From: Phycisphaera sp.
GTDB lineage: Bacteria; Planctomycetota; Phycisphaerae; Phycisphaerales; Phycisphaeraceae
NCBI GenBank assembly: GCA_029287335.1
Contig: JARFRI010000258.1
Location: forward strand, 1-9,306
Direction of reading: 5' to 3'
DNA: 9,306 bases
The notes beneath the pieces were generated by a model. That model was not told the DNA's origin. It made no database searches and saw only the letters and a program-made list of their open reading frames with translations. Positions 1 through 6,881 of this stretch are shown here, piece after piece. The position numbers and the translations under genes were made by a program. Positions within the stretch are counted from its first letter, which is position 1, and every line of letters begins with the position of its first letter.

Positions 1-59
1 AGGCCTTTTTTAAGCTCCAGGCGTGCCTGGGCGTCGAACATGAGTTGCTTCTGTGCCAT
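1..59 (-). CDS. groEL: Second GroEL chaperonin paralogue, N-terminal fragment (cut by the window edge)
   Basis: The reverse strand from an ATG at 57-59 reads MAQKQLMFDAQARLELKKG before the window ends. This is the N-terminus of a 60-kDa chaperonin. It shares 9 of 19 aligned residues with the complete GroEL at 551-2239, including the K-Q-L-x-F core and the A-R pair. A GGAG ribosome binding site lies at 69-72 on the reverse strand, 9 bases before the ATG, the same motif and spacing as the other two chaperonin genes here. It follows groES by 91 bases on the same strand, giving groEL-groES-groEL. Only 19 codons are visible, so apical-domain and tail features cannot be judged. The family call is strong because the N-terminus, RBS and gene context all agree. 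Confidence 0.85.
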   Translation of the reverse strand, partial: MAQKQLMFDAQARLELKKG

Positions 60-150
60 CGTGGGTGGCTCCAGTCTGTTTTAGGTGTTGGTGGTTTGGT
101 TGCGCGCCAAGCCGCGGCGCTTCATTTAAATACATGTAACAAGTCGGCGA
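60..150. other. Intercistronic spacer groES to second groEL
   Basis: This 91-base spacer carries the ribosome binding site of the downstream groEL (CTCC at 69-72 on the plus strand). It also has a short GC-only inverted repeat, GCGCC at 104-108 and GGCGC at 116-120 with a 7-base loop. No U-tract follows the hairpin on the coding strand, so it does not look like a terminator. It might be a processing or stability element. Nothing indicates a separate promoter. Confidence 0.4.
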
Positions 151-477
151 TTATTTTTCGATGATGGCGAGGAGTTCTGACTCGCGCATGATCTTGTGCT
201 CGACGCCGTCGATGTCGACTTCCGAGCCGGCGTACTTGCCAAAGAGGACGGTGTCGCCCTTCTTGACGGACAGCTTGCCGCGTTCGCCGGTGTCGGTCAG
301 CTTGCCCGGGCCTGCCGCGATGACCTTGCCGGTCTGCGGTTTTTCTTTGGCTGCTTCGGGCAGGTAGATGCCGGACTCGGTGCGCTCGTCAGCCGTATCG
401 GGCTTCACGACGATGCGGTCGTCCAGTGGGGCGATCGTGATCTTTGCGGTCTTCTTCGTTTTGGTCTTGGTGGCCAT
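151..477 (-). CDS. groES: Co-chaperonin GroES (Hsp10)
   Basis: This encodes the 10-kDa lid of the GroEL folding chamber. It assembles as a heptameric ring, caps GroEL in an ATP-dependent way and acts in the cytoplasm. The 108-residue product has the Cpn10 order: IAPLDDRIVVKP at about 15-26, the mobile loop that contacts GroEL at about 30-45 (core SGIYLP), KVIAAGPG at about 51-58, and GDTVLFGKYAG followed by ESELLAIIE at the C-terminus. It is about ten residues longer than the usual 97 because of a Lys/Thr-rich N-terminal extension (ATKTKTKKTAK). The mobile loop has S-G-I-Y-L where many homologues have G-G-I-V-L. The ATG at 475-477 is preceded by GGAG (reverse strand, 487-490) at 9 bases. It lies 73 bases after groEL and 91 bases before a second groEL, probably in one transcript. 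Confidence 0.97.
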   Translation of the reverse strand: MATKTKTKKTAKITIAPLDDRIVVKPDTADERTESGIYLPEAAKEKPQTGKVIAAGPGKLTDTGERGKLSVKKGDTVLFGKYAGSEVDIDGVEHKIMRESELLAIIEK

Positions 478-550
478 CTGAGGCGTCTCCGGTGTGTTTG
501 TTTTAATGGTGTTGGTATAGTTGATTAAGTGCCGCGGATACTTCCGGGGT

Positions 551-2239
551 TTACATCATGCCGGGCATGCCCATCCCGCCCATGCCTGGCATCCCGCCGC
601 CCATGCCACCCATCCCGCCCATGCCATGGTCGTGGTGGTGATCGTCGTGGCCGCCTTCATCTTCGACAGGCAGTTCGGTGATCAGGCAGTCGCAGGTCAG
701 CAGGACGGTCGCGACCGATGCGGCGTTTTGCAGTGCGGTGCGGTCGACCTTGGCTGGGGTGATGATGCCGCGTTCGATGAGGTCGCAGTACTCGAGCTTA
801 AGTGCATCAAAACCGTTGGAGCCCTTGGCCGCAGCGACCTTGGAGACGACGACGGTGCCGTGCTCGCCAGCGTTATCCGCGATGGTTTGCAGTGGGACGG
901 ACAAGGCCTTGCGGACGATGTCCACGCCGACCTGCTCGTCGCCTTTCAGCTTGAGCGAGGCGAGCTTGGCTGCCGCGCGGATGAACGAGACGCCGCCGCC
1001 GGGGACGAAGCCTTCTTCGACGGCTGCACGGGTTGCATGCAGGGCGTCTTCAACGCGTGCCTTCTTCTCTTTCATTTCCGCTTCGGATGCGGCGCCGACG
1101 TTGATCTGCGCTACGCCGCCGGCCAGCTTGGCCAAGCGTTCTTGCAGCTTCTCGCGGTCGTAGTCGCTGCTGGTGGATTCGATTTCTTGTCGAATCTGTG
1201 CGATTCGGCCTTGGATGTCCTTGGTCGAGCCAGCACCCTCGATGACGGTGGTGTTGTCCGCGGTGATGGTGATCTTCTTGGCCATGCCGAGGTGACCCAG
1301 CTCAACTGCGTCCAGCTCGATGCCGAGGTCTTTCATGATCGCGGTGCCACCGGTGAGGACAGCGATGTCCTCAAGCATGGCCTTGCGGCGATCACCATAA
1401 CCAGGTGCCTTAACCGCACAGATGTTCAGCACGCCGCGGAGCTTGTTCATCACGAGTGTCGCGAGGGCTTCGCCTTCGACGTCTTCCGCGATGATCAGCA
1501 GTGGCTTCTTGGATTCTTGGACTTTTTCCAGCAGCGGGACGAGCTTCTGGATGCTGCCGATCTTGTCTTCGTAGATCAGGATCAGGCACTTGTCGAGTTC
1601 GACGTTCATCGCATCGGGGTTGGTGATGAAGTTCGGCGAGAGGTAGCCGCGATCAAATTGCATGCCTTCGACGACATCGACGTAGGTTTCGAGGGACTTG
1701 CCTTCTTCCACGGTGATGACGCCGTCTTTGCCGACGGTCTCCATCGCGTCAGCCATGATCTTGCCGATCGAGTGGTCGTTGTTGGCAGAGATGGTGGCGA
1801 CGTTTTGAATGTCCTTCTTGCCATCGATCTTCTTGGCTTGCTTGTCGATTTCAATGACGGCGGCTTCGACGGCTTTCTTGATGCCGCGGACCAGTGCGTT
1901 GGCGTCGTGGCCGGCGGCGACTTGGCGAAGGCCTTCTTTGAAGATGGCTTCAGCGAGGACGGTCGAGGTCGTGGTGCCGTCGCCTGCCTTGTCGGAGGTC
2001 TGGCTGGCGGCTTCCTTCACGAGCTGAGCGCCCAGGTTTTCGTTCTTGTCGGCCAGTTCGATTTCTTCAGCGACCGAGACGCCGTCCTTAGTGACGGTCG
2101 GGCCGCCCCAGGACTTGTCGAGCACAGCGTTTCGGCCGCGGGGTCCGAGGGTGCTTTTGACAGCGGTGGCGAGTTTGGTGACGCCGGCCAGTAGGCTGGT
2201 TCGGGCGTCGGTTTCAAAGACAAGTTGCTTAGCGGGCAT
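551..2239 (-). CDS. groEL: 60-kDa chaperonin GroEL with a His-rich GGM tail
   Basis: This is an ATP-dependent group I chaperonin that refolds proteins in a double heptameric ring with GroES in the cytoplasm. The 562-residue product is collinear with the family. Visible functional residues are [15 protein letters not shown] (31-45), Asp52, the GDGTT nucleotide motif with Asp87, and Asp398 in [17 protein letters not shown], numbered as in E. coli. The usual GGM-repeat tail is present (540-562). It is preceded by an unusual acidic/His stretch, [10 protein letters not shown] (530-539), and by Cys516 and Cys518 in a T-C-D-C-L motif where many homologues have no cysteines. It is about 14 residues longer than E. 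coli GroEL, all in the tail. The ATG at 2237-2239 has GGAG at 2249-2252 (9-base spacing). groES follows after 73 bases. It is the first gene of the cluster, downstream of an AT-rich leader. Confidence 0.98.
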   Translation of the reverse strand: MPAKQLVFETDARTSLLAGVTKLATAVKSTLGPRGRNAVLDKSWGGPTVTKDGVSVAEEIELADKNENLGAQLVKEAASQTSDKAGDGTTTSTVLAEAIFKEGLRQVAAGHDANALVRGIKKAVEAAVIEIDKQAKKIDGKKDIQNVATISANNDHSIGKIMADAMETVGKDGVITVEEGKSLETYVDVVEGMQFDRGYLSPNFITNPDAMNVELDKCLILIYEDKIGSIQKLVPLLEKVQESKKPLLIIAEDVEGEALATLVMNKLRGVLNICAVKAPGYGDRRKAMLEDIAVLTGGTAIMKDLGIELDAVELGHLGMAKKITITADNTTVIEGAGSTKDIQGRIAQIRQEIESTSSDYDREKLQERLAKLAGGVAQINVGAASEAEMKEKKARVEDALHATRAAVEEGFVPGGGVSFIRAAAKLASLKLKGDEQVGVDIVRKALSVPLQTIADNAGEHGTVVVSKVAAAKGSNGFDALKLEYCDLIERGIITPAKVDRTALQNAASVATVLLTCDCLITELPVEDEGGHDDHHHDHGMGGMGGMGGGMPGMGGMGMPGMM

Positions 2240-2248
2240 CGTTTTGAG

Positions 2249-2252
2249 CTCC
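2249..2252 (-). promoter_or_regulatory. Ribosome binding site of groEL
   Basis: On the reverse strand the sequence reads TGGAGC, with GGAG ending 9 bases before the groEL ATG. The same GGAG core and 9-base spacing precede groES and the second groEL, so the three genes share one initiation design. This supports the chosen starts. Confidence 0.7.
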
Positions 2253-2282
2253 AGTGGGAAGCGGGTTCATTGGTGGATTGGT

Positions 2283-2300
2283 CTGCAGCGATCGCCGCAG
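2283..2300. promoter_or_regulatory. 18-bp dyad in the groEL 5' leader (candidate operator or leader hairpin)
   Basis: The plus strand reads CTGCAGCGATCGCCGCAG, which matches its own reverse complement at 16 of 18 positions and has a perfect GCGATCGC core (2288-2295). On the transcribed reverse-strand RNA the mismatched pair becomes G-U, so a 7-bp stem with a GAUC tetraloop can form. It lies 44 bases upstream of the groEL ATG. The classical CIRCE element (TTAGCACTC-N9-GAGTGCTAA) is not present. A protein operator or an mRNA hairpin are both possible, and chance cannot be excluded. Confidence 0.35.
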
Positions 2301-2329
2301 GCACGTGGAAGTAGATACAACTCGCGGGC

Positions 2330-2395
2330 CAGAGCGGCGATAGAAAATTCATTGAGAATAATATCCGTAAGTCATTTTATAACAGTTGTTTGTAG
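2330..2395 (-). promoter_or_regulatory. AT-rich probable groE promoter region
   Basis: The sequence turns AT-rich just downstream of the symporter terminator. On the reverse strand, TGTTATAAA (2376-2384) resembles an extended -10 box (TG-n-TATAAA). A second -10-like TATTAT lies at 2358-2363. No convincing -35 element accompanies either one. The location between a terminator and groEL makes a promoter here likely, but the exact boxes are a guess. Confidence 0.35.
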
Positions 2396-2428
2396 AAAAA
2401 ACGACCCGCCATGTGATGGGCAGGTCGT
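2396..2428 (-). terminator. Rho-independent terminator after the AGCS symporter gene
   Basis: On the reverse strand, ACGACCTGCC (2428-2419) pairs with GGCGGGTCGT (2410-2401) over ten positions, one of them a G-U wobble. The loop is 8 bases, and a run of six T follows (2401-2396). It stands 54 bases beyond the symporter stop codon and upstream of groEL. It therefore ends the gcvH-to-symporter transcript and separates it from the chaperonin cluster. The plus strand has only a short T run after the hairpin. Confidence 0.85.
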
Positions 2429-2481
2429 TTGTGGAATGTGTCAGGTTGGCAGGGCGGCTGGCCGTGGGCTGTCAGGCGGTG

Positions 2482-4617
2482 TCAGATATCCGCACCGCTC
2501 TGGTCTGGGCCTGGGTCTGGTCCAGTGATCTCGCCGGCCTTGTAGCGCGCCCAGTACGCCTTGAGTTCGCGTCTGACGAGCTTGGCCAGCACCACACCCC
2601 CGATGATGTTGGGCAGGGCCATGGTCAGGAGCATCGCGTCGGCGAAGTCGATGACCGGTCCCAAACTCGCGACGGCACCTACAAAGACGCAGGCCACGAA
2701 GATGAGGCGGAAGACGATGACGGACTTGAGCCCGATGAGGTAGCCCCAGGCCCGCTCGCCGTAGTAGCACCAGGAGATCATCGTCGAGAACGCAAAGAGC
2801 ACGATGCTGACGGACAGCACCCAGGGGAACCAGTTGCCAACACGAGTCTGTTCGAAGGCGAAAAGCGTGATGGCCGAGCCGTTGGACTCCTCGACCAACT
2901 CGGGAGCGATGTAGGCGTCGGTGATGAGTACGACCATGGCGGTCATGAAGCAGATGATGATCGTATCGATGAACGGCTCAAGCGAGGCGACAAAGCCTTC
3001 GCGGATCGGTTCTTTCTGTTTCGCAGCCGAGTGAGCGATGGCCGAGGAACCCAGACCCGCTTCGGAGGAGAACGCGGCGCGTTGGAAGCCGATGATGAGT
3101 ACGCCGACGAGCCCGCCGTAGGCCGACTCCTTGGCGAAGGCGTCTTGGAAGATGAGCGCGACGTGGCTGGGGATCTGGTCGAGGTTGAAGCAAATCACGA
3201 TCAGGCAGCCAAGCACGTAGAGCAAGCACATCGCGGGGACGATCCTGCAGGTGGCCGCGCCGATCCGGGTGATGCCGCCGACGACGACGATGCCCACGAG
3301 CGTTGCGAAGATCAGGCCGAAGCCGATGCTGACTCGACCCTTGAGCGTGTCACGCTGGGCTTTGTCTGCGGCCACGGCCTCTTCGTCTAACACTTGTTCG
3401 ATCTGTGAGGGCAGCAGGATCGCTCGGACCCGCTCTTCAGTCAGGCCCGCACGCACCACATCATTTGGCTTGCCTTCGAGGTTGTCACTTGCTGCGGCAC
3501 TAAGTTGTTTGTCATTGAGTAGCGGCCTAAGCACTTCAATGGGCAATTCGCTGCGGCGCTGCTCGGCCAATGAATCGCTCTGAACAAACTGCGAGTAAAA
3601 CCCTTCGAATGCCTGGTTGGACTGGAACATATTTCCACCGCCCAGCGACGCGCCCATGCAGAACACGGCGAAGATAATGGCGAGCACTTTACCCAGCACG
3701 CCCATGCCATGATTGATATTCTTAAAACCTTTGTCGAGGTAGTACATCGGCCCGCCGGAGACGCTGCCATCGGGGTTTTTGATGCGGAACATCTGGGCGA
3801 GTGATGACTCGTGGAACTTGGCGGTCAAGCCGAAGAGCCCGAGGAACATCATCCAGAAGATGGCGCCGGGCCCGCCGAGTTTCACCGCGATCGCGACACC
3901 AGCAATGTTGCCCAGACCAACCGTTGCAGACAAAGCTGAAGTCAGTGCGCGGAAAGGTGGGATCTCGCCGGCGTCATCGCTTCGGCTGAACTTACCACGG
4001 ACGATATCGATCGCGTGCTTGAAGCCTCGGATATTGATGAAGCCGTGCCAGAGCGTGAAGAAGATCGCGCCGATGGCGAGGAAGACAACGAGGAACGGGG
4101 CCTTGGGTCCGGTGACCTTGGGGTCGCCTTGTTTGGTATCGGGCTTGCCGGGCACGGTAACGGGCTGATAGATCGTGCCTTTGGCGATGGCGATTGTTCG
4201 GTACTTGCCGTTGGGCTTGATGATCGGATTGCCTGACTTGGTGGTCAGGATCGCTTCGAAGTCGGCCTCGGCTTCTCTTTCAATGGCTTCAATTTCGTAG
4301 ACGGTGTTGCCTTGCTCATCAACCTCGCCACTGCGGAAGGCACCAAAACTCACATCGAAAAACAGAGTGGTAAACACCGCTTTGTTAATTGCGCCGAGGG
4401 TGCTATCAAATCGGTCGCCAAGCGTCGGGGCACCTTTGGGTGTCTGTACATTTGTAACCAGCGGCAGATCCAGGCCATTGTCGGCTGATACACCAGCGTC
4501 TTGGGCCATCGCGGGCGAAGCACTCAGCAGACCGATGGCCAGCAACGTAATCGTCAGCCAATAGGTGGGGGTTGCCAGCGAGAGCGCGGGTCGGGCCGGT
4601 CGTGTGCATCGGTTCAT
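2482..4617 (-). CDS. AGCS-family sodium:alanine/glycine symporter, large form with extra domains
   Basis: This is an inner-membrane carrier that couples Na+ (or H+) entry to uptake of alanine or glycine. Family motifs are [19 protein letters not shown] (222-240), [16 protein letters not shown] (248-263), [11 protein letters not shown] (287-297), [10 protein letters not shown] (326-335), [18 protein letters not shown] (477-494), and the signature [18 protein letters not shown] (515-532). The product has 711 residues, whereas typical members have about 450-500. The extra length is a signal peptide (cleavage probable after AMA, 36-38), a hydrophilic segment at about 94-172, and an acidic insert at about 338-428 inside the membrane core. 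The W-M-M in motif two replaces the more usual W-M-W. The ATG has only a weak GAGA at 4625-4628. The gene starts 46 bases after the lipoprotein gene, ends the gcvH block and is followed by a terminator. The exact substrate is not determinable from sequence. Confidence 0.93.
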   Translation of the reverse strand: MNRCTRPARPALSLATPTYWLTITLLAIGLLSASPAMAQDAGVSADNGLDLPLVTNVQTPKGAPTLGDRFDSTLGAINKAVFTTLFFDVSFGAFRSGEVDEQGNTVYEIEAIEREAEADFEAILTTKSGNPIIKPNGKYRTIAIAKGTIYQPVTVPGKPDTKQGDPKVTGPKAPFLVVFLAIGAIFFTLWHGFINIRGFKHAIDIVRGKFSRSDDAGEIPPFRALTSALSATVGLGNIAGVAIAVKLGGPGAIFWMMFLGLFGLTAKFHESSLAQMFRIKNPDGSVSGGPMYYLDKGFKNINHGMGVLGKVLAIIFAVFCMGASLGGGNMFQSNQAFEGFYSQFVQSDSLAEQRRSELPIEVLRPLLNDKQLSAAASDNLEGKPNDVVRAGLTEERVRAILLPSQIEQVLDEEAVAADKAQRDTLKGRVSIGFGLIFATLVGIVVVGGITRIGAATCRIVPAMCLLYVLGCLIVICFNLDQIPSHVALIFQDAFAKESAYGGLVGVLIIGFQRAAFSSEAGLGSSAIAHSAAKQKEPIREGFVASLEPFIDTIIICFMTAMVVLITDAYIAPELVEESNGSAITLFAFEQTRVGNWFPWVLSVSIVLFAFSTMISWCYYGERAWGYLIGLKSVIVFRLIFVACVFVGAVASLGPVIDFADAMLLTMALPNIIGGVVLAKLVRRELKAYWARYKAGEITGPDPGPDQSGADI

Positions 4618-4663
4618 AGGTTCGTCTCGGTGACGTATCAGACAGTGGATGAAAAGCAGCAGG

Positions 4664-5416
4664 CTAAGGAAGTTTTGTTGCGACGACGTCGCTTGCTTGT
4701 TCGCCGACCAGTCGCGGATAGCCCAGTCGTTCGGAGACTTGCAGGTTCAGACGCTTAAGGAGTTGCTGGACCTTGACGCTGTCGCGCTCGGCGGTGAAGC
4801 TGCCGCGCAGGGTCGATTGGCCCAAGAGGTCCTTAAAGCGGTCGCTGCGGTCGGCGAGCACCAGGTCGGCCTGCCAGAGGCTTGCGTTGAGACGTGAGTC
4901 GCCGGGCGAGGAATCCAGGTGTAGGAAACCGGCGCCGCTGTAGACGCCGACTTCTTTGTAATAGCCCTCATCGGTGCGACGGTTGGCGAAGACGATGTAC
5001 TGGATCGTCGCGTTGGTGGCGTCGGGGTTGACGGGGGTCAGCCCGGCTTTGGGCTGCCACATCATGCGGATCGCGGCGGCTTGGGTTGGATTGTCTTCGG
5101 GCCCTTCGATTAAGACGACGGTGATCGACTCGGTGCTATCGAAGATGTAGTAGGCGCTGTTGAAATCACCTTGCAGCCGAAGCGAGGTGTCGTCCTGGCT
5201 GACGATGGCGAGCGCGGATTGGCTGGTCCATAGTGAGGAGTTGCAGCCGGTGAGTAAGAGCAACGTCAATAAGAGGGGTGCCACATAACTGCCCGACAGG
5301 GCTGCTGTGTGCAAACTGCTTTTGATGGTGTTTAGATGGCTCGCACACAGCAGCCCTGTCGGGCAGTTGTGTGGCACCCGATCAGAGGCCGTCTTTAAAC
5401 GCGGTCGATTGATCAC
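4664..5416 (-). CDS. Putative lipoprotein of unknown function with a repeat-extended signal region
   Basis: I do not recognise the family. The 250-residue product has a hydrophobic stretch, APLLLTLLLLTG, running into Cys58 with a lipobox-like L-T-G-C. It is therefore probably exported and lipid-anchored. The mature part (59-250) looks soluble, with alternating beta-like and helical segments (for example ITVVLIEGPEDN at 97-108 and TIQYIVFANRR) and no metal or catalytic motif I can name. The start is GTG (5414-5416). It overlaps the upstream stop codon by 3 bases and has GAGGA at 5423-5427 with 6-base spacing, so it appears translationally coupled to the amidohydrolase. From this start the region before the hydrophobic core is about 45 residues, far longer than normal. 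About 35 of those residues are encoded by the inverted repeat at 5276-5379. Either the repeat inserted in frame, or translation really begins further in, for example at another GTG or TTG. Confidence 0.7.
   Translation of the reverse strand: MINRPRLKTASDRVPHNCPTGLLCASHLNTIKSSLHTAALSGSYVAPLLLTLLLLTGCNSSLWTSQSALAIVSQDDTSLRLQGDFNSAYYIFDSTESITVVLIEGPEDNPTQAAAIRMMWQPKAGLTPVNPDATNATIQYIVFANRRTDEGYYKEVGVYSGAGFLHLDSSPGDSRLNASLWQADLVLADRSDRFKDLLGQSTLRGSFTAERDSVKVQQLLKRLNLQVSERLGYPRLVGEQASDVVATKLP
5276..5379. repeat. 104-bp REPIN-like inverted repeat (two REP-like palindromes)
   Basis: Bases 5276-5312 and 5343-5379 are reverse complements at 36 of 37 positions, separated by a 30-base loop. The single difference (T5286 opposite G5369) still pairs as a wobble on the plus strand. 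Each arm is itself palindromic. In the right arm, CACACA (5344-5349) pairs with TGTGTG (5368-5373), and inside that GCCC pairs with GGGC around a TGTC loop (5353-5364). Two inverted copies of a short palindrome at about 100 bp is the architecture of REP doublets (REPINs/BIMEs). No clear target-site duplication or transposase is visible. The element lies inside the N-terminal coding region of the lipoprotein gene, just after the amidohydrolase stop. Confidence 0.8.
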
Positions 5417-6333
5417 GATGCGTCCTCATCGGTTGTTTCAACAGCAGGGGCAACAGCAGGTTCGGGCTGCGGCGGGGCAGGCTTCTTGCGTTGCAAGCCA
5501 AGCACCTTGACCGTATCACGTTCGACGACGTTGCGGAGCTGTTCGCGTGGGACCGAGGGCAGTTGCGTGCCTTGAGTGAGCGTGTTGACGGAGTAGATGG
5601 TCTTGATCGCCTGCTCGGGCGAGACGAAGGGGAAGTTGCTACCGAAAAGGACTTGGTCCATCGTGCCTAGTTGGTGTGCGGTGAGCAGGGCGTTGAACAG
5701 TTGCCAGGGCCGAGCGGTGAAGCCGGAGATGTCAGCGTAGACGTTGGGGTGCTTGGCGAGCAGGGCGACGCCTTCCTCGACCCAGGGGTCGCCGAACGTG
5801 CCAAGCACGAGCTTGAGGTCGGGGAACTCGCGGATCACTTCGTCCAGTAGGACCGGTCGGGCGAACTCCATCCGTGCCTCTCGGGCCATGACGGTGCCGC
5901 ACTCGATGAGCACGGGCATCTTGTGGTGCTGGCAGGCTTCAAAGAGCGCCATCGCGCGGGTGTCGGTCGGGTGGAAGCCCGCGGCGGCGGGGTTGACGGT
6001 CACGCCAACGAGCCCGAGATCGATCGCTTGCTGAAGGGACTGGGTCGGGTCCATGTCGGCCTTGGGGTCGATGCCCGCAAAGCCAAAGAGCCGGTCGGGG
6101 TCACGTTGGACGTAACCTGCGATCTGCTCATGGGGGATCGATCCGCCCAGCAGCTTGCTCTCAAATCCCAGCAGCACAGCGGCCGTCACCGGCTCCATGG
6201 CTTGCTTGTGGTCGTCCGGATCGGCGCTGTGGTCTTCCCATGGGTCGATCTTTCGGCGGCGCATCTGCGCAGCAGCAGACGGCCCGAATTGCTCGGTCGA
6301 GGTCCATAGTCGGGTGTGCAGGTCGATGGTCAT
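5413..6333 (-). CDS. Amidohydrolase-2 family protein with degenerate metal site
   Basis: The 306-residue product has the TIM-barrel layout of amidohydrolase-2 proteins (PF04909): IDLHTRLW (3-10), FGFAGIDP (83-90), GLVGVTVNPAAAGFHPTD (107-124), PVLIECG (140-146), FPDLKLVLGTFGDPWVEE (170-187), NVYADISG (197-204) and VLFGSNFP (228-235). In active members these spots carry H-x-H, an IH.G His, an AH.GG His and a catalytic Asp (GSDYP). Here only the first His (His6) is kept; the others read Arg8, Glu144/Cys145, Thr179/Phe180 and Asn233. It may be a non-catalytic relative or use a different chemistry. Residues 283-306 form a Pro/Ala/Glu-rich, probably disordered tail. The ATG at 6331-6333 has no strong SD. 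It starts 51 bases after gcvH, and its stop overlaps the lipoprotein start. The substrate is unknown. Confidence 0.85.
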   Translation of the reverse strand: MTIDLHTRLWTSTEQFGPSAAAQMRRRKIDPWEDHSADPDDHKQAMEPVTAAVLLGFESKLLGGSIPHEQIAGYVQRDPDRLFGFAGIDPKADMDPTQSLQQAIDLGLVGVTVNPAAAGFHPTDTRAMALFEACQHHKMPVLIECGTVMAREARMEFARPVLLDEVIREFPDLKLVLGTFGDPWVEEGVALLAKHPNVYADISGFTARPWQLFNALLTAHQLGTMDQVLFGSNFPFVSPEQAIKTIYSVNTLTQGTQLPSVPREQLRNVVERDTVKVLGLQRKKPAPPQPEPAVAPAVETTDEDAS

Positions 6334-6384
6334 GGTCGGCTGCTCGGGGGGTACAAAGCGGTCGGGTACAGCGAATCAACGTAC

Positions 6385-6765
6385 TTAGTCGGCCTGCTGG
6401 GCCTGATAATCGTCGGCACTTAGCAGGGCGTCTGTCGCGTTCGGTTCGCTGGGCTTGATTTTGATAATCCAGCCCTTGTTGTAGCAGTCATCGTTGATCA
6501 TCGCAGGGTTATCCAGGACCTCCTGGTTGACCTCGACGACCTCGCCGGAAACGCCGGTGTAGAGCTCGCTGGTGGCTTTGACCGACTCGATTTCGCCGAA
6601 GGTCTCCCCGGCGGCGATCGATCCGCTCTCCGTGGTGACTTCTAGATAGGTGATATCCGTTAGTTCATCGACAGCGGTCTGGCTGATGCCGATCACGACG
6701 AGGTCGCCCTCGGTTTTGTGCCATTCATGGCTGGCGAGGTATTTTCGATCGTTTGGGGCGCTCAT
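6385..6765 (-). CDS. gcvH: Glycine cleavage system H protein
   Basis: This is the lipoyl carrier of the glycine cleavage complex. It shuttles the aminomethyl group from the P-protein (glycine decarboxylase) to the T-protein and is reoxidised by the L-protein, in the cytoplasm. The 126-residue length is normal. The hallmark is GEIESVKATSELYTGVSGEV (57-76), with Lys63 as the lipoylation site. HEWHK near residue 13 and the C-terminal GWIIKIKPS are also typical. The canonical Pro after the lipoyl segment (Y-x-P-V-S-G) is Gly71 here. The ATG at 6763-6765 has GGAG at 6774-6777 with 8-base spacing. It is the promoter-proximal gene of the block that ends with the AGCS symporter. No gcvT or gcvP is within view, so the remaining system genes lie elsewhere. 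Confidence 0.96.
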   Translation of the reverse strand: MSAPNDRKYLASHEWHKTEGDLVVIGISQTAVDELTDITYLEVTTESGSIAAGETFGEIESVKATSELYTGVSGEVVEVNQEVLDNPAMINDDCYNKGWIIKIKPSEPNATDALLSADDYQAQQAD

Positions 6766-6801
6766 GGGCTCTGCTCCGTGTTATTGAACCTGTAAGACGC
6801 A

Positions 6802-6830
6802 ATCATATGGCTTGGAGCGATTCACTACAA
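6802..6830 (-). promoter_or_regulatory. Candidate sigma-70-type promoter for the gcvH operon
   Basis: On the reverse strand TTGTAG (6825-6830) and TATGAT (6802-6807) are separated by exactly 17 bases. The -10 box matches the consensus at 5 of 6 positions and the -35 box at 3 of 6. Transcription would begin near 6795, giving a leader of about 30 bases that contains the SD of gcvH. Such a short leader leaves no room for a glycine riboswitch. Confidence 0.4.
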
Positions 6831-6881
6831 TGCGGCTGATGCGGTGTTGACTGTGCGGAGTGGGTTCATCCCCTCTAACAT

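Noticed and set aside
104..120. Terminator between groES and the second groEL
   Set aside because: The hairpin has only 5 bp and no T-run follows on the coding strand, so it is at most a weak intercistronic structure.
521..2194. 557-residue open frame on the plus strand antisense to groEL
   Set aside because: It is the mirror of a fully conserved groEL in a GC-rich genome with strong third-position bias. The translation has low complexity and no family motif, and no ribosome binding site is evident.
2240..2400. CIRCE/HrcA operator upstream of groEL
   Set aside because: No TTAGCACTC-N9-GAGTGCTAA or close variant is present on either strand.
2386..3390. 334-residue plus-strand open frame antisense to the symporter gene
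   Set aside because: It starts inside the terminator region. Its product is very rich in Asp, Glu, Gly and Arg, typical of an antisense shadow of membrane-protein codons.
5276..5379. Reading the inverted repeat as an ordinary terminator of the amidohydrolase gene
   Set aside because: No T-run follows the hairpin on the minus strand. The structure lies inside the next open frame, whose start is coupled to the preceding stop, and the arms are far longer and more symmetric than a terminator needs.
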